Below the pieces are notes generated by a model. It made no database searches. It was not told the origin of the DNA and saw only the letters and a program-made list of their open reading frames with translations. Shown here piece by piece: positions 1-5,350 of a DNA stretch of 5,350 nucleotides. A program made the position numbers and the translations under genes. Position 1 is the stretch's first letter; each line of letters opens with the position of its first letter. The stretch lies in NCBI GenBank assembly GCA_945900695.1, contig CAMDJU010000194.1, forward strand, positions 1 through 5,350. Reading direction: 5' to 3'. The DNA is from Bordetella parapertussis. Its GTDB lineage: Bacteria; Pseudomonadota; Gammaproteobacteria; Burkholderiales; Burkholderiaceae_C.

Positions 1-183
1 AACGCTGCGAGCATGAACCAAATCGACACCTGGAAATAGCTCAATAAACTCATTGATGCTGACGCCATCTTCAAGATTTTCGAACAAGGCAACCACTGGA
101 ACACGAGTTTCACGAAACACCCAGGCACCGCTGACCAAATCAGGGTTGAGTTCCACAGAAGGACAAGAGCTCCAATCAATCAT
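1..183 (-). CDS. DUF433 domain protein, antitoxin-like (partial, C-terminus off the left edge)
   Basis: Reading the minus strand from ATG at 183-181 gives 61 stop-free codons to the window edge. The protein begins MIDWSSCPSV and contains WVFRETRVPVVALFENLEDG (residues 21-40), then INEF and LFPGV (residues 49-53). This is the characteristic DUF433 pattern: a 'GTR[IV]PV' turn, an 'ENLEDG' segment and a 'FPGV' segment. Family members are about 70-80 residues, so only some 10-20 residues should be missing. DUF433 proteins are small helix-turn-helix-like proteins, often encoded just upstream of a PIN-like (DUF5615) toxin candidate, and are therefore regarded as putative antitoxins. That partner would lie beyond position 1 and cannot be seen. 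One oddity is Glu25 where the family usually has Gly in the GTR motif. No strong Shine-Dalgarno precedes the ATG; only a GGGG run sits very close to it. The gene is divergent from the transporter gene and probably unrelated to it in function. The family call is from motif memory, not a search. Confidence 0.8.
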   Translation of the reverse strand, partial: MIDWSSCPSVELNPDLVSGAWVFRETRVPVVALFENLEDGVSINEFIELFPGVDLVHARSV

Positions 184-204
184 GCCCCAATGTTAGTGCC
201 CCAA
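183..204. repeat. 8-bp direct repeat over the DUF433 start (possible operator)
   Basis: TGCCCCAA occurs at 183-190 and again at 197-204, a period of 14 bp. The first copy touches the last base of the DUF433 start codon (read on the minus strand). Small antitoxin-like genes are often autoregulated through repeated sites at their own start. Such a role here is inference from position only, and an 8-mer pair could be chance. Confidence 0.3.
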
Positions 205-245
205 AGGATTCAAACAATCAGTACGCTGCGTAACGTGGGGGGCAG

Positions 246-262
246 TTGATGGGTATTGATGG
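246..262. repeat. TTGATGG direct repeat with 10-bp period
   Basis: TTGATGG is seen at 246-252 and 256-262, so the two copies lie on the same face of the helix, about 80 bp upstream of the first binding-protein gene. That position and spacing would suit a regulator or activator site for the plus-strand operon. No regulator gene is present in the window and the repeat is short, so this is a candidate only. Confidence 0.25.
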
Positions 263-326
263 AACGAGCTCTCTTCCGGACTCGAGAGATGAACAATGGT
301 CCGCGGCTTGTTGGTGAGGGCGCGGT

Positions 327-330
327 AGGA
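327..330 (+). promoter_or_regulatory. Ribosome-binding site of first TTT gene
   Basis: AGGA ends 7 nt before the ATG at 338. This supports 338 as the true start, together with the signal peptide that begins exactly there. Confidence 0.7.
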
Positions 331-337
331 TCACCCC

Positions 338-1303
338 ATGAAAAACATCCTCCAACTCTCTCTATCGATATTGGCTTTGATCTTCGCTGTCACGGCAAGC
401 GCACAGCCCTTTCCAACCAAGCCCATCAAGATCGTCGTCCCCTTCCCCGCTGGTGGGACCGTGGATTTTTTTGCGCGGGTCATCAGCACCAAGCTGTCGG
501 AAGCTTTAGGCCAATCGGTTTTGGTTGAAAACCGAGCAGGGGCAGGCGGCAACATCGCGGCCGAGGCCGTCGCAAAAGCCGCCCCAGATGGCTACACGCT
601 GCTGATGGGCTCTGAAATCATTGCGATCAACACGTCGCTGTACAGCAAAATTGGTTATGACCCGGTGAAAGACTTGGCGCCCATCACCTTGGTTGGTACC
701 GTCCCCAACATTTTGATTGTTCACCCCAGCTTGCCCGTCAACTCGGTCAACGACTTGATCGCCCTGGCCAAAAAAACACCTGGGAAGATTTCTTTTGCCT
801 CCACGGGCCAAGGCACATCCACCCACCTGTCTTCTGAGCTGTTCAAGCTCATGGCCAATATCGATATGCTTCACATCCCCTACAAAGGCGGCCCACCCGC
901 GATTGCCGACTTGATCAGTGGACAGGTGAACATGATGTTCATCAACATGCCCACTGGCATTACGCATGTGCGGTCTGGCAAAGCCAAGATCATTGCTGTG
1001 AGCAGCATCAAACGGGTGTCACAACTGCCTGATGTGCCCACCGTAGACCAAGCGGGTGTCAAGGGCTTCGAGACGTCCGCATGGTCTGGGCTTTACGCCC
1101 CAGCGGGGACACCGGTGGACATCATCAACCGACTCAATGCGGAAGTTGTCAAGATACTCAAACAACCGAGTGTGCGGGAACAACTGATGGCCCAAGGTGC
1201 AGAGCCGGTGGGGGACTCGCCAGAAAAGTTCAGCCGCTTCACGCTGGCAGAAATCAGCAAGTGGGCAAAGATCATCAAAATTTCTGGGGCCAAAGTTGAT
1301 TGA
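338..1303 (+). CDS. TTT-family (Bug) periplasmic solute-binding protein, first copy
   Basis: A 321-residue secreted binding protein of the tripartite tricarboxylate transporter family (TctC/Bug type), at the usual length for the family. Residues 1-22 form a Sec signal peptide: Lys2, a hydrophobic core from Ile4 to Val18, then ASA before Gln23. The mature protein starts with the family signature PTKPIKIVVPFPAGG (residues 26-40), followed by VENRAGAGGN (63-72) and PDGYTLL (83-89). A PYKGG loop lies at 181-185, DLISGQV at 191-197 and APAGTP at 254-259, all typical of the fold. Bug proteins bind carboxylates or related small metabolites and pass them to TctA/TctB membrane subunits; none is encoded here, which is common in Burkholderiales, where such orphan receptors are abundant. 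The gene's end overlaps the dioxygenase gene by 8 bp, so the two are surely co-transcribed. The ligand may therefore be an aromatic acid, but this is inference. The family call is firm; the ligand is unknown. Confidence 0.95.
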   Translation: MKNILQLSLSILALIFAVTASAQPFPTKPIKIVVPFPAGGTVDFFARVISTKLSEALGQSVLVENRAGAGGNIAAEAVAKAAPDGYTLLMGSEIIAINTSLYSKIGYDPVKDLAPITLVGTVPNILIVHPSLPVNSVNDLIALAKKTPGKISFASTGQGTSTHLSSELFKLMANIDMLHIPYKGGPPAIADLISGQVNMMFINMPTGITHVRSGKAKIIAVSSIKRVSQLPDVPTVDQAGVKGFETSAWSGLYAPAGTPVDIINRLNAEVVKILKQPSVREQLMAQGAEPVGDSPEKFSRFTLAEISKWAKIIKISGAKVD

Positions 1304-2234
1304 AAACCAGTGCGACATCACCCCCGCCGTTTTGGCCGAGCTCGAGCGCGCCCAGGACCCTCGGTTTCGCGAGATCATGGGTGCGGCCGTGCGCCATTTG
1401 CACGCCTTTGTGCGAGAGGTGAAGCTCACTGAGCCTGAATTTCAGCTGGCCTGTGCCACCATCGCCAAGTTGGGGCAAGCCACCACGCCCTCACACAATG
1501 AGGTGGTGCTGGCCGCAGGCTCGCTGGGCATTTCGGCCCTGGTCTGCCTGCTCAACAACGGCGACCACGGCCAGACCGAAACCACCGCCAATTTGCTCGG
1601 CCCGTTTTGGCGCGCCGGTGTGAGCGTGATGCCCAATGGGTCATCGATCGTGCGCTCACCCACCCCTGGCACCCCTTTGTATGTCAACGCCTGGGTCAAA
1701 GACCGCGATGGCCAACCGGTGGCTGGCGCTGAGGTGGATGTGTGGCAATCTTCCAGCGAAGGTTTTTACGAAAACCAAGACCCCGCACAGGCCGACATGA
1801 ACCTGCGCGGTAAGTTTGTCACTGACGCGGCCGGCCATGTGTTCTTTCGAAGCATCAAACCTGCGGGATATCCCATTCCGGTGAACGGCCCTGTCGGTGC
1901 ACTGCTGCGCGCCCAGGGGCGCCACAACATGCGTCCGGCGCACATCCACTTTATGCTGGTCAAGCCGGGCTACAAAACCCAGTTTTCACAGGTGTACTCC
2001 AGCGACGACCCCAACCTCGAGACCGATGTGCAATTTGCCGTGACCCATAAGCTCGTGGGCACCTATGTGCTGCATGAAAACGCCCCCGCCCCAGATGGCG
2101 AAGTGGCGAGCCCTTGGTATTCTCTGGACTACACCTTCACCATTGAACCAGGCGCATCGAATCTGCCACGTGCGCCCATCACCGGCAAAGCCAGCGGGCC
2201 GCGACCCACGCTGGAAGTGCTGAAGCGAACCTGA
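1296..2234 (+). CDS. Intradiol ring-cleavage dioxygenase (catechol/hydroxyquinol 1,2-dioxygenase type)
   Basis: A non-haem Fe(III) dioxygenase expected to open a catecholic ring between its two hydroxyls, giving a cis,cis-muconate- or maleylacetate-type product in the cytoplasm. Counting from the TTG at 1296 (312 residues), an N-terminal dimerisation/linker domain covers about residues 8-90 (RFREIMGAAVRHLHAFVREV). A TETT..LLGPFW segment follows, then the catalytic beta-sandwich. The four iron ligands are visible: Tyr158 (EGFYENQ), Tyr192 (PAGYPIP), and His216 and His218 in RPAHIHF, with the conserved Arg213. Their spacing closely matches catechol 1,2-dioxygenase. The reading frame is open back to 1197, but that extension lies inside the binding-protein gene and looks non-coding. 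The TTG at 1296 sits 6 nt after GGGG and gives the family-like start LIENQCDITPAVL. It overlaps the upstream stop (TTGATTGA), which suggests translational coupling. ATT at 1299 is a less likely start. The exact substrate (catechol, hydroxyquinol or substituted catechol) cannot be told. Confidence 0.92.
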   Translation: MIENQCDITPAVLAELERAQDPRFREIMGAAVRHLHAFVREVKLTEPEFQLACATIAKLGQATTPSHNEVVLAAGSLGISALVCLLNNGDHGQTETTANLLGPFWRAGVSVMPNGSSIVRSPTPGTPLYVNAWVKDRDGQPVAGAEVDVWQSSSEGFYENQDPAQADMNLRGKFVTDAAGHVFFRSIKPAGYPIPVNGPVGALLRAQGRHNMRPAHIHFMLVKPGYKTQFSQVYSSDDPNLETDVQFAVTHKLVGTYVLHENAPAPDGEVASPWYSLDYTFTIEPGASNLPRAPITGKASGPRPTLEVLKRT

Positions 2235-2238
2235 GCCC

Positions 2239-2254
2239 GCGCCATCCTTGGCGC
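2239..2254 (+). terminator. Possible terminator hairpin after the dioxygenase
   Basis: GCGCCA (2239-2244), loop TCCT, TGGCGC (2249-2254) form a perfect 6-bp GC-rich stem that begins 5 nt after the dioxygenase stop. No T-run follows, so it is not a canonical intrinsic terminator. It may stabilise the transcript's 3' end or act with Rho. Confidence 0.35.
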
Positions 2255-2298
2255 AAGGGACCACGCGCCTGGCGTACGCCGCCGGTGATGGATGTGCA

Positions 2299-2314
2299 GG
2301 GCAAGTTCTTGCCC
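2299..2314. terminator. Possible bidirectional hairpin between convergent genes
   Basis: GGGCAA (2299-2304), loop GTTC, TTGCCC (2309-2314) form a perfect 6-bp stem, extendable to 7 bp with a tighter 2-nt loop. It sits 57 bp past the nitrilase stop on the minus strand and 64 bp past the dioxygenase stop. T-tracts are absent on both sides, so any terminator role is weakly supported. Confidence 0.3.
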
Positions 2315-2370
2315 ACAGAAAAGGTTAAACACCCAACCGGATTCACGCTGAGGGTGAAGCGCGCCTGTGA

Positions 2371-3309
2371 TCAAACAGGCATGTTCACTTTGAAATCAAA
2401 CACATCCGGCCGGCTGTAGTGACCGGCGTAATCCAAGGCTATTTTTCGGGTGATGATGTCGTTCAAATCCACATCCGCATAAACGATTCCCTCCCCCTGG
2501 ATGGGCTGGCTGATGACTTGTCCTGAGGGCGCGATGATGGATGCATGACCTTGGTTCAGCAAGCGGTCTAGAAATGCCCTGGGCTCGGCAGTCGCTTGGT
2601 ACACATCAATGACCTCCTGGGTCAATACGCCGGTGGCATTTAAAACGAAACAACCCATGCTGTAAGCCACGCCACGCGTCATCGTCAAAATGGTCTCGCC
2701 CAGGCTGACCACTGGCGACACAAATGCCGGCCAAGCCGCCACATGAACCACCGGGTATTGCGACAACAAGTGATAGACCGCCAATGGGTTTCCATTTTCA
2801 CCACATATCAACCCGCTGATGCGCCCAAAGGGAGCCTCAAAACTGCTCAAGGTATCGCCATGACCCCCGGTGTGAACGATTTTTTCCGCCAAAGTGGGCA
2901 GAAGTTTTTGATGTTTTCCCAGCAGCTGGCCATCTGGGCCTATAAAGATTTGGGTGTTGTACATCGTCCCCGTTGTATCGGGCCGTTTTTCACACACACC
3001 GATAACCGCCGTGATGTTGGCTTGCCGACAAGCATCTCCCAGCATGTGGGTGGCTTCGCTGGGGATGACCACCGCGTTTTGAAACAGTTGTTGCGACAGA
3101 CCCAGGCTGACTTTGTCCGTGGGCGGTCGAACGGAGAACCAGCAGGGATGCGCCGGTATAAAACCCTCGGGAAAAGCAATGACCTGTGCGCCAGCAGCAC
3201 CCGCTTGCGCAATCAACGCGCACGCTTTTGCAACGCTGGCCTCACGATCCAAGTGCACCGACGCCGCTTGCACGGCAGCCAATTTCAGGCGTGGCAATGT
3301 GTCTCCCAA
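2371..3309 (-). CDS. Nitrilase-family carbon-nitrogen hydrolase
   Basis: A 312-residue cytoplasmic enzyme of the nitrilase branch of the CN-hydrolase superfamily, expected to hydrolyse a nitrile (or amide) to an acid and ammonia through a cysteine thioimidate. The Glu-Lys-Cys triad is complete: Glu48 in FPEGFIPAHP, Lys135 in GKHQKLLPT and Cys169 in LICGENGNPLA. The accessory Glu142 is also in place (AEKIVHTGG). Near the C-terminus, GHYSRPDVF (residues 297-305) is the tail signature of nitrilases. The residue after the catalytic Cys is Gly, whereas well-studied nitrilases usually have Trp (CWEN). From memory a CGEN subgroup exists, so this is more likely a subfamily mark than damage. The protein is somewhat short for a nitrilase (commonly 330-370), mostly by lacking a C-terminal tail. 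The start is TTG at 3309; an AGGAGAG lies 6 nt upstream and the first ATG in frame is far inside the domain. It is the last gene of the minus-strand operon, 67 bp after the second binding protein. The natural substrate is unknown. Confidence 0.92.
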   Translation of the reverse strand: MGDTLPRLKLAAVQAASVHLDREASVAKACALIAQAGAAGAQVIAFPEGFIPAHPCWFSVRPPTDKVSLGLSQQLFQNAVVIPSEATHMLGDACRQANITAVIGVCEKRPDTTGTMYNTQIFIGPDGQLLGKHQKLLPTLAEKIVHTGGHGDTLSSFEAPFGRISGLICGENGNPLAVYHLLSQYPVVHVAAWPAFVSPVVSLGETILTMTRGVAYSMGCFVLNATGVLTQEVIDVYQATAEPRAFLDRLLNQGHASIIAPSGQVISQPIQGEGIVYADVDLNDIITRKIALDYAGHYSRPDVFDFKVNMPV

Positions 3310-3315
3310 TTCAGA

Positions 3316-3322
3316 CTCTCCT
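3316..3322 (-). promoter_or_regulatory. Strong ribosome-binding site that fixes the nitrilase TTG start
   Basis: On the minus strand AGGAGAG (3322 to 3316) stands 6 nt before the TTG at 3309-3307. It is the best Shine-Dalgarno in the window and decides the non-ATG start. Confidence 0.75.
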
Positions 3323-3376
3323 GGTGTGACTGAAATGAAGAAAGATCTATCCGTTCAACTGGCCGCCAAGTTGCGC

Positions 3377-4336
3377 TCAATCGGGCGTGATGCCCGCACG
3401 CTTGACGGCCAAGCCCCATTTCACGATCTCTGTGCGAATGAACTCTCCAAACTGTTCAGGCGTGCTGCCCACAGGCTCAGCCCCCGCTGCGACCAGTGTT
3501 TCGCGAATATCGGACAAGGCCAAAACCTTCTGAATCTCTTCGCTCAACCGTTTGACCACCGCAGGTGCGGTGCCAGCGGGTGCGACGATGCCCGTCCAAC
3601 CCGTGACGTTGACACTGGGAAAACCTGCTTCACTGGCCGTTGGAATGTCTGACACGGCACTGGACCGTTTGGGCTGCCCCACCATCAGTGCTTTCAACTT
3701 GCCCGCCTTGATCTGCGGCAACAACGCAGGCATGGTGCCGAAAATAAAGTCGACCTGGCCGCCGATCAGATCTGTCAAGGCCGGCGCCTCGCCCTTATAG
3801 GGAACATGCAACATACTGACCCCACCGGCACCGGCCAACAGCTCGGCCGCCAATTGCGACTGATTGCCAATGCCTGCCGATGCAAACTTGATGGCGCCTG
3901 GCTTGGCTTTGGCTGCGGCCACCAAGTCGGCTGCCGTTTTGTGCGGCGCATTGGCGGGTACCACCAGTAAAAAAGCAATCGAGGTGGTTTGTGTCACCGG
4001 CACAAAGTCTTTGAGGGTGTCGTAGGGAACCTTTTTGTAGACGTGCTGGTTGATGGTCAAGGCGCTGGGTGACGTCATCAAAAAAGTATGCCCATCTGTG
4101 GCGCGCATCACCGCTTCCGCGGCAATCATGCCGTTGGCACCAGCGCGGTTATCAACGACCACCGCCTTGCCCAGCGAATCGGATAGTTTTTGTGCGAGCA
4201 AGCGGGCTGCGATATCGATGCTGCCCCCAGCGGACTGCGACACAATCAATTTGACGGGCTGGGTCGGCCAGGGTGCGGTTTGAGATGTGGCCATGCTAGA
4301 GGCCATACAAAGGATCAGGGTCAAAAGGTACTTCAT
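3377..4336 (-). CDS. TTT-family (Bug) periplasmic solute-binding protein, second copy
   Basis: A 319-residue secreted receptor of the same TctC/Bug family as the protein at 338-1303, but clearly diverged from it. The signal peptide covers about residues 1-18 (MKYLLTLILC core, with probable cleavage after ATS before Gln19). The mature protein shows PTQPVKLIVSQSAGG (24-38), VDNRAGANGM (61-70) and DGHTFL (81-86), then PYKGEAP (179-185), DLIGGQVDF (189-197) and APAGTAP (252-258). SQSAGG replaces the usual PFPAGG, and DGHT replaces DGYT, which may reflect a different ligand. The ATG is only 18 bp after the MmgE/PrpD stop, with a weak GAAAG 6 nt upstream, so translation is probably coupled. It is likely the uptake receptor for the compound handled by its two operon neighbours. 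No TctA/TctB genes are in view. Confidence 0.95.
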   Translation of the reverse strand: MKYLLTLILCMASSMATSQTAPWPTQPVKLIVSQSAGGSIDIAARLLAQKLSDSLGKAVVVDNRAGANGMIAAEAVMRATDGHTFLMTSPSALTINQHVYKKVPYDTLKDFVPVTQTTSIAFLLVVPANAPHKTAADLVAAAKAKPGAIKFASAGIGNQSQLAAELLAGAGGVSMLHVPYKGEAPALTDLIGGQVDFIFGTMPALLPQIKAGKLKALMVGQPKRSSAVSDIPTASEAGFPSVNVTGWTGIVAPAGTAPAVVKRLSEEIQKVLALSDIRETLVAAGAEPVGSTPEQFGEFIRTEIVKWGLAVKRAGITPD

Positions 4337-4354
4337 CAGGGGCTTTCAGTCAGG

Positions 4355-5350
4355 TCAGGGAAGAAAAGGGAGCAGCTTTGAAACATCAGGGCAAGCGTGC
4401 AAATTCAACACAGCGTTTCTCAGTTCGCTGGCCGCCGACTCGCCCCATAAAGGGATTGCCATGTCATTGAATTTGCGCTGCAGCGATTCGGCGGAATGGG
4501 GGCGGTCCGGCTCACCGCTGGTGATGGTGCACTGGCCATGAAATTGCTCCCCACCTGTGGTTTTGAGGCTCAAATCCACCCTTTGTTGCGTGGGGTACTC
4601 GGCAGAAAAAGCGGGCTCTTCCACCACCCGTATCTTGCTGGCCAAATTCACGATGCGCGGGTCATTCACTGCCGCATCACCAAAGGCGTCTAAGCCCGAC
4701 CTTTCGCCCACCATCAGCGTGGCCAGGGCAAAGGGTATGGAAAAGCGTGCGCCAAACCAGTCTTTCGGGCGCTGTGTGGACAGGTAGGCGGCCAAGCGGT
4801 ACGCGCGCACCTCCATGTCGGCGACTTCATCGATGGAAATGGTGCGAGGGGCTTTCGCCTGAAGGTCATGCAATGCATCGATGGCTGAGTGCACATACCG
4901 TGCCGTCGGGTACAGCTTGAGGTAACCCTCTGTCAATAACCATCGTTGCCCGAGGTCTTGAACCGCCACCTCACCTTGAAACCCATCGCCCAACACCAAG
5001 CTGAATGTGGTGTTGACGCCGTCGCTGGGGCCGGTAAAGCCAGACTCGACCAACCGCACCGCCATTTGGCCCATGTATCCGCTGTGCCCGGCATACCAAT
5101 TGCGCACCGTAGCACCATCGAGCATGGTGTGCCGGTTGGTGGCCACGCAACTGGAAGCGGCCAAGCTGGCCAAATTGCGATATTCAGACACTGGCAAATG
5201 CAGCAATCGGGCCGTTGCCAATGCGGCACCCACCACGCCAAATGTGCCATGGGGGTTGATGATGAGTTTGATTTGGGTGGCCATGCCAATGCGGGCCACC
5301 ACCTCATAGCTCAGTGCCACCGCCGTGAGAAATTCGCGCCCGCTCAAGCC
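4355..5350 (-). CDS. MmgE/PrpD family protein (partial, N-terminus off the right edge)
   Basis: The frame is open to the window edge, so the 331 residues seen are the C-terminal part of a protein that is usually about 450 residues. The TTG at 5347 lies inside the conserved domain and is not the start. Family marks, with residues counted from 5347, are FLTAVALSYEVVARIG (6-21), NPHGTFGVVGAALATARLL (31-49), the KLYPTARYVHSAIDAL stretch (144-159), and RFSIPFALATLM (201-212). MmgE/PrpD enzymes include 2-methylcitrate dehydratase, cis-aconitate decarboxylase and related isomerases or epimerases acting on di- and tricarboxylates. The paralogue cannot be decided here. No prp neighbours (prpB or prpC) are visible, so methylcitrate metabolism is not supported. 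It is the first gene of the three visible in the minus-strand operon, 18 bp from the binding-protein start. Together they suggest import and conversion of a polycarboxylate-like compound, which is inference. Confidence 0.93.
   Translation of the reverse strand, partial: GLSGREFLTAVALSYEVVARIGMATQIKLIINPHGTFGVVGAALATARLLHLPVSEYRNLASLAASSCVATNRHTMLDGATVRNWYAGHSGYMGQMAVRLVESGFTGPSDGVNTTFSLVLGDGFQGEVAVQDLGQRWLLTEGYLKLYPTARYVHSAIDALHDLQAKAPRTISIDEVADMEVRAYRLAAYLSTQRPKDWFGARFSIPFALATLMVGERSGLDAFGDAAVNDPRIVNLASKIRVVEEPAFSAEYPTQQRVDLSLKTTGGEQFHGQCTITSGEPDRPHSAESLQRKFNDMAIPLWGESAASELRNAVLNLHACPDVSKLLPFLP

Larger units (their letters stand above)
184..337. other. Divergent intergenic region between DUF433 and the first TTT gene
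   Basis: These 154 bp separate two divergent genes and must hold both promoters unless one lies further upstream. No convincing sigma-70 pair was found. The region has a 7-bp direct repeat TTGATGG at 246-252 and 256-262 and the TGCCCCAA pair near 183-204. It also has two weak inverted repeats: CTCTC 269-273 with GAGAG 284-288, and CCGCG 301-305 with CGCGG 321-325. The second ends just before the ribosome-binding site. No tRNA, riboswitch or additional gene is recognisable. Confidence 0.55.
2235..2370. other. Convergent intergenic region with compact hairpins
   Basis: These 136 bp lie between the stops of the convergent dioxygenase and nitrilase genes. They contain a 6-bp stem with a 4-nt loop at 2239-2254, a 10-bp palindrome GGCGTACGCC at 2271-2280 and another stem-loop at 2299-2314. 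Short open frames cross it on both strands, but none has a ribosome-binding site or a recognisable protein, so I call no gene here. Confidence 0.6.

Noticed and set aside
209..236. Possible sigma-70 promoter (TTCAAA and TAACGT) for the plus-strand operon
   Set aside because: The 16-bp spacing is acceptable, but the -10 matches only three of six consensus bases, so it is not reported as a promoter.
301..325. CCGCG/CGCGG inverted repeat before the first binding-protein ribosome-binding site, as a regulatory hairpin
   Set aside because: A 5-bp stem with a 15-nt loop is expected by chance in GC-rich DNA and shows no alternative structure typical of a riboswitch or attenuator.
506..967. 153-codon open frame on the minus strand
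   Set aside because: It is antisense to the first binding-protein gene, with no recognisable domain or ribosome-binding site. It is a shadow of the GC-rich coding frame.
1197..1295. N-terminal extension of the dioxygenase frame from the ATG at 1197
   Set aside because: It lies wholly inside the conserved C-terminal part of the binding-protein gene, its residues look non-coding, and intradiol dioxygenase homology begins only after about 1300.
2129..2374. 81-codon minus-strand frame after the nitrilase, possibly a small gene
   Set aside because: It would start at a TTG overlapping the nitrilase stop with no Shine-Dalgarno, then run antisense into the dioxygenase. The residues resemble no known family.
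2743..3333. 196-codon open frame on the plus strand
   Set aside because: It is antisense to the nitrilase, whose full catalytic triad and ribosome-binding site make the minus-strand gene certain. The translated product has no family features.
3113..3652. 179-codon plus-strand frame crossing the nitrilase/binding-protein junction
   Set aside because: It spans two well-supported minus-strand genes and has no recognisable protein features.
1..5350. CRISPR array, insertion sequence, tRNA or attachment site
   Set aside because: I saw no regularly spaced repeats, transposase motifs, long terminal inverted repeats or cloverleaf-like sequence on either strand.

Overview
The window holds five protein-coding genes and two short intergenic regions. 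It looks like chromosomal accessory catabolic DNA from a betaproteobacterium of the order Burkholderiales, possibly Comamonadaceae. The reasons are moderately high GC, two orphan periplasmic binding proteins of the tripartite-tricarboxylate-transporter (TTT, 'Bug') family placed next to catabolic enzymes, and the general style of the proteins. No genus can be assigned from the sequence alone.

Layout: (1) At the left edge (1-183, minus strand) is the N-terminal part of a DUF433 protein, a small antitoxin-like family. It runs off the window. (2) A 154 bp divergent intergenic region (184-337) carries two short direct repeats and the ribosome-binding site of the next gene. (3) On the plus strand, a secreted TTT binding protein (338-1303) overlaps by 8 bp an intradiol ring-cleavage dioxygenase with a likely TTG start (1296-2234). 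(4) A 136 bp convergent intergenic region (2235-2370) contains two compact hairpins without T-tracts. (5) On the minus strand, in order of transcription, lie an MmgE/PrpD-family protein (its N-terminus is beyond the right edge), a second TTT binding protein (4336-3377) and a nitrilase-family carbon-nitrogen hydrolase with a TTG start (3309-2371).

The two gene sets converge and have the same logic: a periplasmic high-affinity binding protein for a carboxylate-type ligand, co-transcribed with enzymes that would process an imported compound. The plus-strand pair suggests uptake linked to cleavage of a catechol- or hydroxyquinol-type ring. The minus-strand trio suggests capture of an organic acid (or nitrile/amide-bearing compound) with C-N hydrolysis and an MmgE/PrpD-type dehydratase, isomerase or decarboxylase step. 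No TctA/TctB membrane subunits and no transcriptional regulator are in the window, so the transporter partners and the true substrates cannot be read from it.

Nothing here is clearly a new kind of system. The most informative points are the DUF433 gene at the edge, the binding-protein/dioxygenase overlap, and the uncharacterised MmgE/PrpD-TTT-nitrilase operon.
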